64,000 nt of DNA from Clostridioides difficile_D (GTDB lineage Bacteria > Bacillota > Clostridia > Peptostreptococcales > Peptostreptococcaceae): the NCBI GenBank assembly GCA_945861085.1, contig OX244046.1, positions 1,116,001 to 1,180,000 on the forward strand. Direction: 5' to 3'. The translations under genes were made by a program, and so were the position numbers. Below, piece by piece: positions 19,523-28,536 of this stretch. The stretch's first letter is position 1; the number at the start of each line of letters is the position of its first letter. The notes under the pieces are model-generated. The model worked only from the letters and a program-made list of their open reading frames with translations, did no database searches and was not told the DNA's origin.

Positions 19523-20305
19523 ATGAATATAGTCGTTTGTATAAAACAAGTTCCAGATACAACAGAAGTTAAACTAGATCCTAATACAGGTACTTTAATT
19601 AGAGATGGAGTACCAAGTATAATAAACCCTGATGATAAAGCAGGTCTAGAAGAAGCTATAAAATTAAAAGAAGAAATGGGTGCTCATGTAACAGTTATAA
19701 CAATGGGACCTCCTCAAGCAGATATGGCTTTAAAAGAAGCTTTAGCAATGGGTGCAGATAGAGGAATATTATTAACAGATAGAGCATTTGCAGGTGCTGA
19801 TACTTGGGCAACTTCATCAGCATTAGCAGGGGCATTAAAAAATATAGATTTTGATATTATAATAGCTGGAAGACAGGCGATAGATGGAGATACTGCGCAA
19901 GTTGGACCTCAAATAGCTGAACATTTAAATCTTCCATCAATAACATATGCTGAAGAAATAAAAACTGAAGGTGAATATGTGTTAGTAAAAAGACAATTTG
20001 AAGATTGTTGCCATGACTTAAAAGTTAAAATGCCATGCCTTATAACAACTCTTAAAGATATGAACACACCAAGATACATGAAAGTTGGAAGAATATATGA
20101 TGCTTTCGAAAATGATGTAGTAGAAACATGGACTGTAAAAGACATAGAAGTTGACCCTTCTAATTTAGGTCTTAAAGGTTCTCCAACTAGTGTATTTAAA
20201 TCATTTACAAAATCAGTTAAACCAGCTGGTACAATATACAATGAAGATGCGAAAACATCAGCTGGAATTATCATAGATAAATTAAAAGAGAAGTATATCA
20301 TATAA
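19523..20305 (+). CDS. etfB2: Electron transfer flavoprotein beta subunit
   Basis: The small subunit of the flavoprotein that bifurcates electrons with Bcd. The 260-residue product begins MNIVVCIKQVPDTTEV, the usual EtfB start. It has AGRQAIDGDTAQVGPQ near 118-133, the family signature, and a late LKDMNTPRYM. ATG 19523 is chosen because GGAGGAAGG lies 4-12 bases before it; an upstream ATG at 19508 overlaps that ribosome site. It lies between bcd2 and etfA, as in clostridial bcs operons. Confidence 0.94.
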   Translation: MNIVVCIKQVPDTTEVKLDPNTGTLIRDGVPSIINPDDKAGLEEAIKLKEEMGAHVTVITMGPPQADMALKEALAMGADRGILLTDRAFAGADTWATSSALAGALKNIDFDIIIAGRQAIDGDTAQVGPQIAEHLNLPSITYAEEIKTEGEYVLVKRQFEDCCHDLKVKMPCLITTLKDMNTPRYMKVGRIYDAFENDVVETWTVKDIEVDPSNLGLKGSPTSVFKSFTKSVKPAGTIYNEDAKTSAGIIIDKLKEKYII

Positions 20306-20323
20306 TTTAAGGGGGGATAAAGA

Positions 20324-21334
20324 ATGGGTAACGTTTTAGTAGTAATAGAACAAAGAGAAAATGTAATTCAATCTGTTTCTTTAGAATTACTAGGAAAGGC
20401 TACAGAAATAGCAAAAGATTATGATACAAAAGTTTCTGCATTACTTTTAGGAAGTAAGGTAGAAGGTTTAATAGATACATTAGCACATTATGGTGCAGAC
20501 GAAGTAATAGTAGTAGATGATGAAGCTTTAGCAGTGTATACAACTGAACCATATACAAAAGCAGCTTATGAAGCAATAAAAGCAGCTGACCCAATAGTTG
20601 TATTATTTGGTGCAACTTCAATAGGTAGAGATTTAGCACCTAGAGTTTCTGCTAGAATACATACAGGTCTTACTGCTGACTGTACAGGTCTTGCAGTAGC
20701 TGAAGATACAAAATTATTATTAATGACAAGACCTGCCTTTGGTGGAAATATAATGGCAACAATAGTTTGTAAGGACTTCAGACCTCAAATGTCTACAGTT
20801 AGACCAGGAGTTATGAAGAAGAATGAGCCTGATGAAACTAAAGAAGCTGTAATCAATCGTTTCAAGGTAGAATTTAATGATGCTGATAAATTAGTTCAAG
20901 TTGTAGAAGTAATAAAAGAAGCTAAAAAGCAAGTTAAAATAGAAGATGCTAAGATATTAGTTTCTGCTGGACGTGGAATGGGTGGAAAAGAAAACTTAGA
21001 CATACTTTATGAATTAGCTGAAATCATAGGCGGAGAAGTTTCTGGCTCTCGTGCCACTATAGATGCAGGATGGTTAGATAAAGCAAGACAAGTTGGTCAA
21101 ACTGGTAAAACTGTAAGACCAGACCTTTATATAGCATGTGGTATATCTGGAGCAATACAACATATAGCTGGTATGGAAGATGCTGAGTTTATAGTTGCTA
21201 TAAATAAAAATCCAGAGGCTCCAATATTTAAGTATGCTGATGTTGGTATAGTTGGAGATGTTCATAAAGTACTTCCAGAACTTATCAGTCAGTTAAGTGT
21301 TGCAAAAGAAAAAGGTGAAGTTTTAGCTAACTAA
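20324..21334 (+). CDS. etfA2: Electron transfer flavoprotein alpha subunit
   Basis: The FAD-carrying large subunit of Etf (336 residues). The C-terminal FAD domain is clear: SAGRGMGGKEN near 208, VSGSRATIDAGW near 235, VGQTGKTVRPDLYIACGISGAIQH near 251-275, and AINKNPEAPIFKYADVGIVGD near 290-312. AAGGGGGG precedes the ATG. The 18-base gap after etfB and 18 bases before crt show one transcript. Confidence 0.95.
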   Translation: MGNVLVVIEQRENVIQSVSLELLGKATEIAKDYDTKVSALLLGSKVEGLIDTLAHYGADEVIVVDDEALAVYTTEPYTKAAYEAIKAADPIVVLFGATSIGRDLAPRVSARIHTGLTADCTGLAVAEDTKLLLMTRPAFGGNIMATIVCKDFRPQMSTVRPGVMKKNEPDETKEAVINRFKVEFNDADKLVQVVEVIKEAKKQVKIEDAKILVSAGRGMGGKENLDILYELAEIIGGEVSGSRATIDAGWLDKARQVGQTGKTVRPDLYIACGISGAIQHIAGMEDAEFIVAINKNPEAPIFKYADVGIVGDVHKVLPELISQLSVAKEKGEVLAN

Positions 21335-21352
21335 TTTCTTGGGGAGGGTATT

Positions 21353-22150
21353 ATGAGTACAAGTGATGTTAAAGTTTATGAGAATGTAGCTGTTGAAGTA
21401 GATGGAAATATATGTACAGTGAAAATGAATAGACCTAAAGCCCTTAATGCAATAAATTCAAAAACTTTAGAAGAACTTTATGAAGTATTTGTAGATATTA
21501 ATAATGATGAAACTATTGATGTTGTAATAGTGACAGGGGAAGGAAAGGCATTTGTAGCTGGAGCAGATATTGCATATATGAAGGATTTAGATGCTGTAGC
21601 TGCTAAAGATTTTAGTAGCTTAGGAGCTAAAGCTTTTGGAGAAATAGAGAGTAGTAAAAAAGTAGTGATTGCCGCTGTAAATGGATTTGCTTTAGGTGGA
21701 GGATGCGAACTTGCAATGGCGTGTGACATAAGAATTGCATCTACTAAAGCTAAATTTGGTCAACCAGAAGTAACTCTTGGAATAACTCCAGGGTATGGAG
21801 GAACTCAAAGACTTACAAGATTGGTTGGAATGGCAAAAGCAAAAGAATTAATCTTTACAGGTCAAGTTATAAAAGCTGATGAAGCTGAAAAAATAGGGCT
21901 AGTAAATAGAGTCGTTGAGCCAGACGTTTTAATAGAAGAAGTTGAGAAACTAGCTAAGATAATAGCTAAAAATGCTCAACTTGCAGTTAGATACTCTAAA
22001 GAAGCGATACAACTTGGTGCTCAAACTGATATAAATACTGGAATAGATATAGAATCTAATTTATTCGGTCTTTGTTTTTCAACTAAAGACCAAAAAGAAG
22101 GAATGTCAGCTTTTGTTGAAAAAAGAGAAGCTAACTTTATAAAAGGGTAA
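21353..22150 (+). CDS. crt2: Enoyl-CoA hydratase / 3-hydroxybutyryl-CoA dehydratase (crotonase)
   Basis: Converts 3-hydroxybutyryl-CoA to crotonyl-CoA. The 265-residue product has crotonase-fold landmarks: NRPKALNAI near 23, GKAFVAGADIAYM near 65 (CoA oxyanion hole), and NGFALGGGCELAMACD near 109, with the catalytic Glu pair expected at GGGCE and in QPEVTLGITPGYGGTQRL near 138-155. GGGGAGG lies before the ATG. Operon position between etfA and hbd supports a role in butyrate formation. Confidence 0.94.
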   Translation: MSTSDVKVYENVAVEVDGNICTVKMNRPKALNAINSKTLEELYEVFVDINNDETIDVVIVTGEGKAFVAGADIAYMKDLDAVAAKDFSSLGAKAFGEIESSKKVVIAAVNGFALGGGCELAMACDIRIASTKAKFGQPEVTLGITPGYGGTQRLTRLVGMAKAKELIFTGQVIKADEAEKIGLVNRVVEPDVLIEEVEKLAKIIAKNAQLAVRYSKEAIQLGAQTDINTGIDIESNLFGLCFSTKDQKEGMSAFVEKREANFIKG

Positions 22151-22170
22151 AATCTAATTAAAAATATATT

Positions 22171-22211
22171 TGCTGTTAACTAGATTGAATAGTATTTTAA
22201 TCTAGTTAACA
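22171..22211 (+). repeat. Intercistronic inverted repeat between crt2 and hbd
   Basis: CTGTTAACTAGATT (about 22172-22185) pairs with AATCTAGTTAACAG (about 22198-22211) around a 12-base loop. No T run follows, so it is more likely an mRNA processing or stability stem than a terminator. Confidence 0.55.
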
Positions 22212-22246
22212 GAATATAAATACTAAAATAACAGGAGGTTATAACT

Positions 22247-23092
22247 ATGAAATTAGCTGTAATAGGTAGTGGAACTATGGGAAGCGGTATTGTACAAACT
22301 TTTGCAAGTTGTGGTCATGATGTATGTTTAAAGAGTAGAACTCAAGGTGCTATAGATAAATGTTTAGGCTTATTAGACAAAAATTTAACTAAGTTAGTTA
22401 CTAAAGGAAAAATGGATGAAGCTACAAAAGCAGAAATATTAAGTCATGTTAGCTCAACTACTAACTATGAAGATTTAAAAGATATGGATTTAATAATAGA
22501 AGCATCTGTAGAGGATATGAACATAAAGAAAGATGTTTTCAAACTATTAGATGAATTATGCAAAGAAGATACTATTCTAGCAACAAATACTTCATCATTA
22601 TCTATAACAGAAATAGCTTCTTCTACTAATAGACCAGATAAAGTTATAGGAATGCATTTCTTCAATCCAGTTCCTATGATGAAATTAGTTGAGGTTATAA
22701 GTGGTCAATTAACATCAAAAGTTACTTTTGATACAGTATTTGAATTATCTAAGAGTATCAATAAAGTGCCAGTAGATGTATCTGAATCTCCTGGATTTGT
22801 AGTAAACAGAATACTTATACCTATGATAAATGAAGCTGTTGGTATATATGCAGATGGTGTTGCAAGTAAAGAAGAAATAGATGAAGCTATGAAATTAGGA
22901 GCAAACCATCCAATGGGACCATTAGCATTAGGTGACTTAATAGGGTTAGACGTTGTTTTAGCTATAATGAACGTTTTATATACTGAGTTTGGAGATACTA
23001 AATATAGACCTCATCCACTTTTAGCTAAAATGGTTAGAGCTAATCAATTAGGAAGAAAAACGAAGATAGGATTCTATGATTACAATAAATAA
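22247..23092 (+). CDS. hbd: 3-hydroxybutyryl-CoA dehydrogenase
   Basis: An NAD(P)H-dependent reductase of acetoacetyl-CoA. The 281-residue product begins with a Rossmann motif GSGTMGSGI (residues 7-15). It contains TNTSSLSI near 116 and the family signature HFFNPVPMMKLVEVI near 138-152, with the catalytic His at its head; PGFVVNRIL is near 182. AGGAGG precedes the ATG. The 96-base gap from crt holds a weak inverted repeat (CTGTTAACTAGATT with AATCTAGTTAACAG) that may form an mRNA stem; no T-run terminator follows it. Confidence 0.95.
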   Translation: MKLAVIGSGTMGSGIVQTFASCGHDVCLKSRTQGAIDKCLGLLDKNLTKLVTKGKMDEATKAEILSHVSSTTNYEDLKDMDLIIEASVEDMNIKKDVFKLLDELCKEDTILATNTSSLSITEIASSTNRPDKVIGMHFFNPVPMMKLVEVISGQLTSKVTFDTVFELSKSINKVPVDVSESPGFVVNRILIPMINEAVGIYADGVASKEEIDEAMKLGANHPMGPLALGDLIGLDVVLAIMNVLYTEFGDTKYRPHPLLAKMVRANQLGRKTKIGFYDYNK

Positions 23093-23178
23093 GAATTTAG
23101 GAATTAACAATTTAAATAATACTGTTTAAAAAAATTTCGGACATCTGATAAAAATATAATTTAATGGGGGTAATGAAT

Positions 23179-24354
23179 ATGAGAGAAGTAGTAATTGCCA
23201 GTGCAGCTAGAACAGCAGTAGGAAGTTTTGGAGGAGCATTTAAATCAGTTTCAGCAGTAGAGTTAGGTATAACAGCAGCTAAAGAAGCTATAAAAAGAGC
23301 TAATATAACTCCAGATATGATAGATGAATCTCTTTTAGGTGGAGTACTTACAGCAGGTCTTGGACAAAATATAGCAAGACAAATAGCATTAGGAGCAGGA
23401 ATACCAGTAGAAAAGCCAGCTATGACTATAAATATAGTTTGTGGTTCTGGATTAAGATCTGTTTCAATGGCATCTCAACTTATAGCATTAGGCGATGCTG
23501 ATATAATGCTAGTTGGTGGAGCTGAAAATATGAGTATGTCTCCTTATTTAGTACCAAGTGCTAGATATGGTGCGAGAATGGGTGATGCTGCTTTTGTTGA
23601 TTCAATGATAAAAGATGGATTATCAGATATATTCAATAACTATCACATGGGTATTACTGCTGAAAATATAGCTGAGCAATGGAATATAACTAGAGAAGAA
23701 CAAGATGAACTAGCTCTTGCAAGTCAAAATAAAGCTGAAAAAGCTCAAGCTGAAGGAAAATTTGATGAAGAAATAGTTCCTGTTGTTATAAAAGGAAGAA
23801 AAGGTGACACTGTAGTAGATAAAGATGAATATATTAAGCCTGGTACTACAATGGAAAAACTTGCTAAGTTAAGACCTGCATTTAAAAAAGATGGAACAGT
23901 TACTGCTGGTAATGCATCAGGAATCAATGATGGTGCTGCTATGTTAGTAGTAATGGCTAAAGAAAAAGCTGAAGAACTAGGAATAGAGCCTCTTGCAACT
24001 ATAGTTTCTTATGGAACAGCTGGTGTTGACCCTAAAATAATGGGATATGGACCAGTTCCAGCAACTAAGAAAGCTTTAGAAGCTGCTAATATGACTATTG
24101 AAGATATAGATTTAGTTGAAGCTAATGAGGCATTTGCTGCTCAATCTGTAGCTGTAATAAGAGACTTAAATATAGATATGGCTAAAGTTAATGTTAATGG
24201 TGGAGCAATAGCTATAGGACATCCAATAGGATGCTCAGGAGCAAGAATACTTACTACACTTTTATATGAAATGAAGAGAAGAGATGCTAAAACTGGTCTT
24301 GCTACACTTTGTATAGGTGGTGGAATGGGAACTACTCTAATAGTTAAGAGATAG
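23179..24354 (+). CDS. thlA1: Acetyl-CoA acetyltransferase (thiolase)
   Basis: Condenses two acetyl-CoA to acetoacetyl-CoA, the entry to butyrate synthesis. With the start at ATG 23179 the product has 391 residues and begins MREVVIASAARTAVG. This places the catalytic residues at the canonical thiolase numbers: Cys88 (NIVCGSG), His348 (AIGHPIG) and Cys378 (CIGGGMG). GGGGG lies 8 bases before this ATG; in-frame ATGs at 23164 and 23173 overlap or touch that site. It is the last gene of the operon and is followed by a terminator. Confidence 0.95.
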   Translation: MREVVIASAARTAVGSFGGAFKSVSAVELGITAAKEAIKRANITPDMIDESLLGGVLTAGLGQNIARQIALGAGIPVEKPAMTINIVCGSGLRSVSMASQLIALGDADIMLVGGAENMSMSPYLVPSARYGARMGDAAFVDSMIKDGLSDIFNNYHMGITAENIAEQWNITREEQDELALASQNKAEKAQAEGKFDEEIVPVVIKGRKGDTVVDKDEYIKPGTTMEKLAKLRPAFKKDGTVTAGNASGINDGAAMLVVMAKEKAEELGIEPLATIVSYGTAGVDPKIMGYGPVPATKKALEAANMTIEDIDLVEANEAFAAQSVAVIRDLNIDMAKVNVNGGAIAIGHPIGCSGARILTTLLYEMKRRDAKTGLATLCIGGGMGTTLIVKR

Positions 24355-24399
24355 TTTTAGATTATAATTTTTATAAATTAAATATTTAACTATGAATTT

Positions 24400-24441
24400 A
24401 ACCTGTAAGAATAACTGTTTGTTATTCTTACAGGTTTTTAT
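24400..24441 (+). terminator. Terminator of the butyrate operon
   Basis: A 16-bp perfect stem AACCTGTAAGAATAAC (24400-24415) with its complement at 24421-24436, a 5-base loop and a short T run. An outer TTAACTA/TAGTTAA pair extends it. Confidence 0.88.
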
Positions 24442-24531
24442 AGTTAAAAATAATTATTATCTATTAAACAAAAATAGTGTAAAATATATAATATCATGAT
24501 TTTTAAGATATAAAAGAAAGTAGGTAAAAGT

Positions 24532-25434
24532 TTGTTTAAAAAAGAAAATCAAAGATATAATCTCATATCGTATACAAATGAAGAAGAAATGACTTTAAAA
24601 GAAGTTTTATTGGACAAACTAAATTTCTCAGTTAGGTCATTATCAAAAATGAAGAGAGAAAAGAGTGTCTTAGTAAACGGGGTGTATAAAAAGCCGAGTT
24701 TAAAAGTCTATTATGGTGATTTAATAGAAGTAAAGATAGAAGAGGAAAAAGCAAAATTTGAACCTCAAAATTTAAATTTACAAATAATATATGATGATTT
24801 TGACATAATTATGGTAAATAAACCTCCATTTATGGTAGTTCACCCAACAAAAAGTCACTATGATAAAACAATAGCAAATGGTATTAGTTACTATATAAAT
24901 AATCAAAAAGAAAACGTAAAAATACGATTTGTAAATAGGTTAGATATGAATACTTCAGGACTAGTTATAGTAGCAAAAAATGCTTATGCGCATCATACTA
25001 TGTCTACAGCAATGAGTGAAAATAAAGTTGAAAAAACGTATATAGCAGTAGTTAGTGGGATTATAGAAGAAGATGAGGGAACTATAAATGAGCCGATTTA
25101 TAGACCTACAGAGGATTCAATAAAAAGGATAATAGACGAAAGAGGACAAGCGTCTATTACTCATTATAAAGTAGTAGAAAGACTAAAAAATGCAACTGTA
25201 CTAGAAGTAAGATTAGAAACTGGTAGAACACATCAAATAAGAGTTCATATGGCTCATATAGGTCATGGAATAATAGGTGATGAGTTATATGGGTGCATAG
25301 ATGAAGAGCTTATAAATAGGCAAGCACTCCATGCATACAAGCTGGAGTTTAAACAACCAAGGACAAAAGAAAAATTAAAATTTAAAGCAGATATACCAGA
25401 GGATATGAAAGAGCTAATATCGAAATTAAGATAA
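24532..25434 (+). CDS. RluA-family pseudouridine synthase
   Basis: Isomerises uridine in rRNA or tRNA to pseudouridine. The 300-residue product has an S4-like N-terminal region (about 20-70) and the RluA catalytic motif NRLDMNTSGLVIVAKN with catalytic Asp138. RTHQIRVHMAHIGHGIIGDELYG is near 238-260. The start is TTG 24532 with AAGTAGG upstream. The exact RNA target is not predictable from sequence. The next gene begins 13 bases after the stop. Confidence 0.9.
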   Translation: MFKKENQRYNLISYTNEEEMTLKEVLLDKLNFSVRSLSKMKREKSVLVNGVYKKPSLKVYYGDLIEVKIEEEKAKFEPQNLNLQIIYDDFDIIMVNKPPFMVVHPTKSHYDKTIANGISYYINNQKENVKIRFVNRLDMNTSGLVIVAKNAYAHHTMSTAMSENKVEKTYIAVVSGIIEEDEGTINEPIYRPTEDSIKRIIDERGQASITHYKVVERLKNATVLEVRLETGRTHQIRVHMAHIGHGIIGDELYGCIDEELINRQALHAYKLEFKQPRTKEKLKFKADIPEDMKELISKLR

Positions 25435-25447
25435 TGGGGTGATATAT

Positions 25448-26452
25448 ATGATAATACATAAGTTTATAATACATGTTTTGGATAAAAATAGTGATGTTCC
25501 AATATTAAACGACTTTGAAGGTAAAGTTAATCAAGAAGTAGATGGTTTTTTCCAGAAGTCTATAAAAAGAATTGCAAAGGATGAGGATTTAAGAAAAGGT
25601 GTTTTTAAAGATTATAATGATAATCTAATTAAAAACTGTTGTGAACAAATAATATATGATGAAAGTACTTTTTTAAAAAATTCTAAGGAAATTGCATCTT
25701 ACTTGTTTGATGTTATGAAAATCAATGCGGCACTAGAATCTTGTGATTTGGCAATTTGTTTATATACTATTAAAGATGAAAAGAGTGTAGCTATATTGAA
25801 ATTAGATTATAAAAAGTTGTACACTCATTCAATTGAATTTATAGATGATAAATTCAATATTCAAATGGTTTCAAATGAGATTGGTATTCCAGAGACTCTA
25901 AGACAAAAGCAAGGAGCGTTGATTAGTTTAAGTGGTATAAATGATGAGTTTCATTTAAGACTTTTAGATAAGGATGCGGAAAAAGAAGGGTCAGAATCAA
26001 AGTTTGTGACAGAATTTTTAAATGCTAAAAAAATAGATGATGATAAGTATAAGACAAAAGTATTTAAAAATACAGCTGAAAATTGGATAACCAATGCTCT
26101 TAGCAATGATATAAAGCAAGCTGAAGATGTAAGAAGTATATTAAATTATACACTAAAGGAAAAACATGAAGTTGATATAAATGATTTTGTTGATAATTCA
26201 ATTAAAGATGATGAGTTAAAAGATAGCTTTAAAGAGCATATGGAAGAGAAAGGTCTCGATGAAAGTTTTAGTATAGATAAAAAATGGGTTGAGAAAAAAC
26301 TTAAAAAAAGAAGTATAAAAACAGATAATGGTTTTGATATAAAAGGAAACCTAACCGATTTTGAAGACCCAATGAAGTACACTGTAAAACAAAATCAAGA
26401 TGGGACTATAGATATAATAATAAAGAATGTAACGTTTTATGAAGAAAAGTAA
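25448..26452 (+). CDS. Nucleoid-associated protein (NdpA/YejK-like, PF04245 type)
   Basis: A 334-residue soluble protein resembling the 37-kDa nucleoid-associated family: start MIIHKFIIHVLDKNSDVPIL, LFDVMKINAALESCDLAICLY near 84-105, and VAILKLDYKKLYTHS near 112. Family members bind the nucleoid; function is poorly known. ATG 25448 is chosen because GGGGTGAT lies 4 bases upstream; the GTG at 25439 is inside that site. Probably co-transcribed with the pseudouridine synthase. Confidence 0.75.
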   Translation: MIIHKFIIHVLDKNSDVPILNDFEGKVNQEVDGFFQKSIKRIAKDEDLRKGVFKDYNDNLIKNCCEQIIYDESTFLKNSKEIASYLFDVMKINAALESCDLAICLYTIKDEKSVAILKLDYKKLYTHSIEFIDDKFNIQMVSNEIGIPETLRQKQGALISLSGINDEFHLRLLDKDAEKEGSESKFVTEFLNAKKIDDDKYKTKVFKNTAENWITNALSNDIKQAEDVRSILNYTLKEKHEVDINDFVDNSIKDDELKDSFKEHMEEKGLDESFSIDKKWVEKKLKKRSIKTDNGFDIKGNLTDFEDPMKYTVKQNQDGTIDIIIKNVTFYEEK

Positions 26453-26534
26453 TTTTGATTTAAGTAATTTATATACTTATATAAATTAAATACAATAGTG
26501 TATATTTTCTATATATTGTAAATAAACGTAATGT

Positions 26535-26584
26535 AGTCTGTGTGAACTTTGATATAATTATCATGTAAAAGTTTACACAGACTA
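26535..26584. terminator. Probable bidirectional terminator between convergent genes
   Basis: AGTCTGTGTGAACTTT (26535-26550) pairs with AAAAGTTTACACAGACT (26567-26583) with one mismatch. It lies between the convergent nucleoid-protein and acyl-carrier genes. T runs are weak on both sides. Confidence 0.55.
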
Positions 26585-26608
26585 TTTATATTTGTAGACA
26601 AAACGATA

Positions 26609-26836
26609 TTATTTATTTTCTTCAATATATTTACATATATCACCAATACATTTAAAATTTTCAGCTTCCTCGTCTGGTATTTCTATTCCAAATTCGTCTT
26701 CAAGAGCCATTATAATTTCAACAGCATCTAATGAATCAGCTTCTAAGTCATCCATTAAAGATGCTTCCATAGTTATCTCATCTAAATTGTCTACCCCTAA
26801 TTGTTCTGCTATTATTTCTTTTATTTTTTCAAACAT
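26609..26836 (-). CDS. acpP: Acyl carrier protein
   Basis: Carries growing acyl chains on a 4'-phosphopantetheine arm. The 75-residue, strongly acidic product has the attachment motif DSLDAVEII with the modified Ser at 35. AGGAGG lies 7 bases before the ATG. It stands alone, with no fab genes nearby, so it may be a second, non-housekeeping ACP or simply a displaced one; the sequence is of ordinary FAS type. Confidence 0.92.
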   Translation of the reverse strand: MFEKIKEIIAEQLGVDNLDEITMEASLMDDLEADSLDAVEIIMALEDEFGIEIPDEEAENFKCIGDICKYIEENK

Positions 26837-27007
26837 TTTAAGCCTCCTAAAGCAGTTTTAATTAATTTTAATGTTAGTTTAATATAATATCAAGAATTTT
26901 TCAATATGGAATCTATAAAAAATAATAAAATTTTATAAAGGTAGTAATAAAGTCTTATTTGCTGAATAAACTTTATTGATAACAAATATAACTTAGGAGG
27001 AAATGCT

Positions 27008-27433
27008 ATGAAATATGTAGGACTATTACTAACATCAGTAGGAATGTTTTTACTTATAGCAGTAAATTTTTATTATAATTCAATAACTTTAGATATGCAA
27101 CGTATAGAGGACTACGTAATGGAGACTAATTTAATACTTGAAGATGTAGCTGAAAAAGAGAGTTATGTATCTAATGAAAAAGAAGATTACATATCAAGAT
27201 TAATGAATGTAAAGAAAGGAATAGAAAATTCAAAAACATCATTCTTGATAGAAAGATATAAAGCATACAAAATAAAATCAATTGAAAGTTTAATTTATAC
27301 TATATCAGAAGAGAAAAAAGATTATCTAGATGAAGTTGATAGATACAATAAACTTGGAGAAAAAGAAATAAATAAACTAATAAATAAAAATTTTTTAGAA
27401 GTAACTTATCTGTCTATTACTACATATATTTAA
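27008..27433 (+). CDS. Small membrane-anchored helical protein, function unknown
   Basis: 141 residues: one N-terminal hydrophobic helix (about 4-22), then a long charged, helix-rich region with many Lys and Glu. TTAGGAGG precedes the ATG. It lies at the head of a cluster of small sporulation-type genes on the same strand and 47 bases before the next one. I do not recognise the family. Confidence 0.6.
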   Translation: MKYVGLLLTSVGMFLLIAVNFYYNSITLDMQRIEDYVMETNLILEDVAEKESYVSNEKEDYISRLMNVKKGIENSKTSFLIERYKAYKIKSIESLIYTISEEKKDYLDEVDRYNKLGEKEINKLINKNFLEVTYLSITTYI

Positions 27434-27480
27434 TTAAAGAGACAAAACTTAGTCTCTTAATGATTCAAGGAGGATTAGTT

Positions 27481-27687
27481 ATGACAAAATTAGAAGACAA
27501 TATGGAACGTTTCTTTGGAGGATGCGAAGGATTTTTTGGTAATAAAATGCTGATAATAATAGTTATAGTATTCTTATTATTATGTACAGATATTTTAGAA
27601 GACTTATTATGCGATGACAATATATGGATATGGGTTATATTAATAGTATTGTTATTATTTAACTTCGATGATGGTTGTTGTTGCTAA
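27481..27687 (+). CDS. Small hydrophobic Cys-rich protein, likely spore-associated
   Basis: 68 residues. The N-terminus MTKLEDNMERFFGGCEGFFG is followed by two hydrophobic segments (about 23-37 and 48-61) and an FDDGCCC end. The layout (RFFG..GCFG, hydrophobic helix, acidic break, hydrophobic helix, Cys/Gly tail) matches the two genes downstream, so the three are divergent paralogues. CAAGGAGG precedes ATG 27481; an upstream in-frame ATG at 27460 precedes the ribosome site and is unlikely. A terminator follows. A spore role is inferred from neighbours. Confidence 0.65.
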   Translation: MTKLEDNMERFFGGCEGFFGNKMLIIIVIVFLLLCTDILEDLLCDDNIWIWVILIVLLLFNFDDGCCC

Positions 27688-27701
27688 AAAATATTGATTA
27701 T

Positions 27702-27752
27702 TAAATAGGCAAAGCCAGTAACTTATACAAGTTATGGTTTTGCCTTTTTTAG
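27702..27752 (+). terminator. Rho-independent terminator
   Basis: AGGCAAAGCCAGTAACTT pairs with AAGTTATGGTTTTGCCTT (G-U pairs and one mismatch) around a short loop, followed by TTTTT. Confidence 0.8.
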
Positions 27753-27810
27753 TTTAGATTAAAAAATTAAAAAAATAATAAAAATACATTAGCAAAATGG
27801 AAACCAAATG

Positions 27811-27819
27811 CATAGTATA
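27811..27819 (+). promoter_or_regulatory. Candidate sigma-K -10 element upstream of the tandem small genes
   Basis: CATAGTATA fits the CATANNNTA -10 pattern of mother-cell sigma factors. It lies 49 bases before the first-copy ribosome site. An AGCA lies 16 bases upstream as a possible weak -35. Based on motif only. Confidence 0.4.
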
Positions 27820-27867
27820 TGTTAGGAGCGAAAAGCTCAATAAAATATCAACAGGAGGTAACGTGGA

Positions 27868-28047
27868 ATGTTAGATAGATTCTTTGGAGAAGAAGGATGT
27901 TTTGGTGGAGGAGGATGGTGGATAATAGTACTATTCTTCCTATTCTTAGCTTTTGGAGATAGCTGGGCAGAATTTGACATAATGGCATGGATACCATTCC
28001 TAATAGTTTTATTAATACTTTGCTGCTGTGGTGGATGTTTAGAATAA
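27868..28047 (+). CDS. Small Gly/Cys/Trp-rich hydrophobic protein (tandem copy 1)
   Basis: A 59-residue ORF starting MLDRFFGEEGCFGGGG with ACAGGAGGTAACGTGG before the ATG (AGGAGG 9 bases upstream). Two hydrophobic stretches are separated by an acidic segment, and it ends in ILCCCGGCLE. Its first 88 bases are identical to those of the next gene at 28081, so this is a recent duplication or gene conversion. Probably a spore coat or exosporium component, by neighbourhood and composition. Confidence 0.75.
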   Translation: MLDRFFGEEGCFGGGGWWIIVLFFLFLAFGDSWAEFDIMAWIPFLIVLLILCCCGGCLE

Positions 28048-28080
28048 GAGTGTAGTTATTAAAAAAAGGAGGACTTTGTT

Positions 28081-28281
28081 ATGTTAGATAGATTCTTTGG
28101 AGAAGAAGGATGTTTTGGTGGAGGAGGATGGTGGATAATAGTACTATTCTTCCTATTCTTAGCTTTTGAAGATTGTTGGAGAGATATTGATATAATGTCA
28201 TGGATACCTTTCTTAATACTATTATTAATAACTTGTTCATGTGGTGGATTCTTTGATGGTGACGGAGGCTGCGGCTGCTAA
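28081..28281 (+). CDS. Small Gly/Cys/Trp-rich hydrophobic protein (tandem copy 2)
   Basis: 66 residues. Its N-terminal 29 residues are identical, base for base, with copy 1 (28081-28168 equals 27868-27955). The second halves diverge: FEDCWRDIDIMSWIPF and a tail CSCGGFFDGDGGCGC. AAAGGAGGAC precedes the ATG. The 33-base gap from copy 1 and the single terminator after it show co-transcription. Confidence 0.75.
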   Translation: MLDRFFGEEGCFGGGGWWIIVLFFLFLAFEDCWRDIDIMSWIPFLILLLITCSCGGFFDGDGGCGC

Positions 28282-28301
28282 TACTGAAATCATTAAAATG
28301 G

Positions 28302-28336
28302 AAAAATGTTGGTATAAAATACCAACATTTTTTTTA
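28302..28336 (+). terminator. Terminator of the small-protein cluster
   Basis: AAATGTTGGTAT pairs with ATACCAACATTT around a 4-base AAAA loop, followed by a long T run. Confidence 0.9.
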
Positions 28337-28536
28337 TTTTATTTTTTAATATAATTTAAATTAAGAATGAATATTATTAAATTTGTTGAATATAGGGTAT
28401 AATATAAAATATAATGTATTTAAATGTACTTGTTTTTATGGTAAAATAAAAACTTATATAAATGTAGTTAAAATAGGAACCTTCAAAAATTTGGTTCAGT
28501 TTTAGATAAATTTTTAGTAAAATAAGGAGGATGAAG

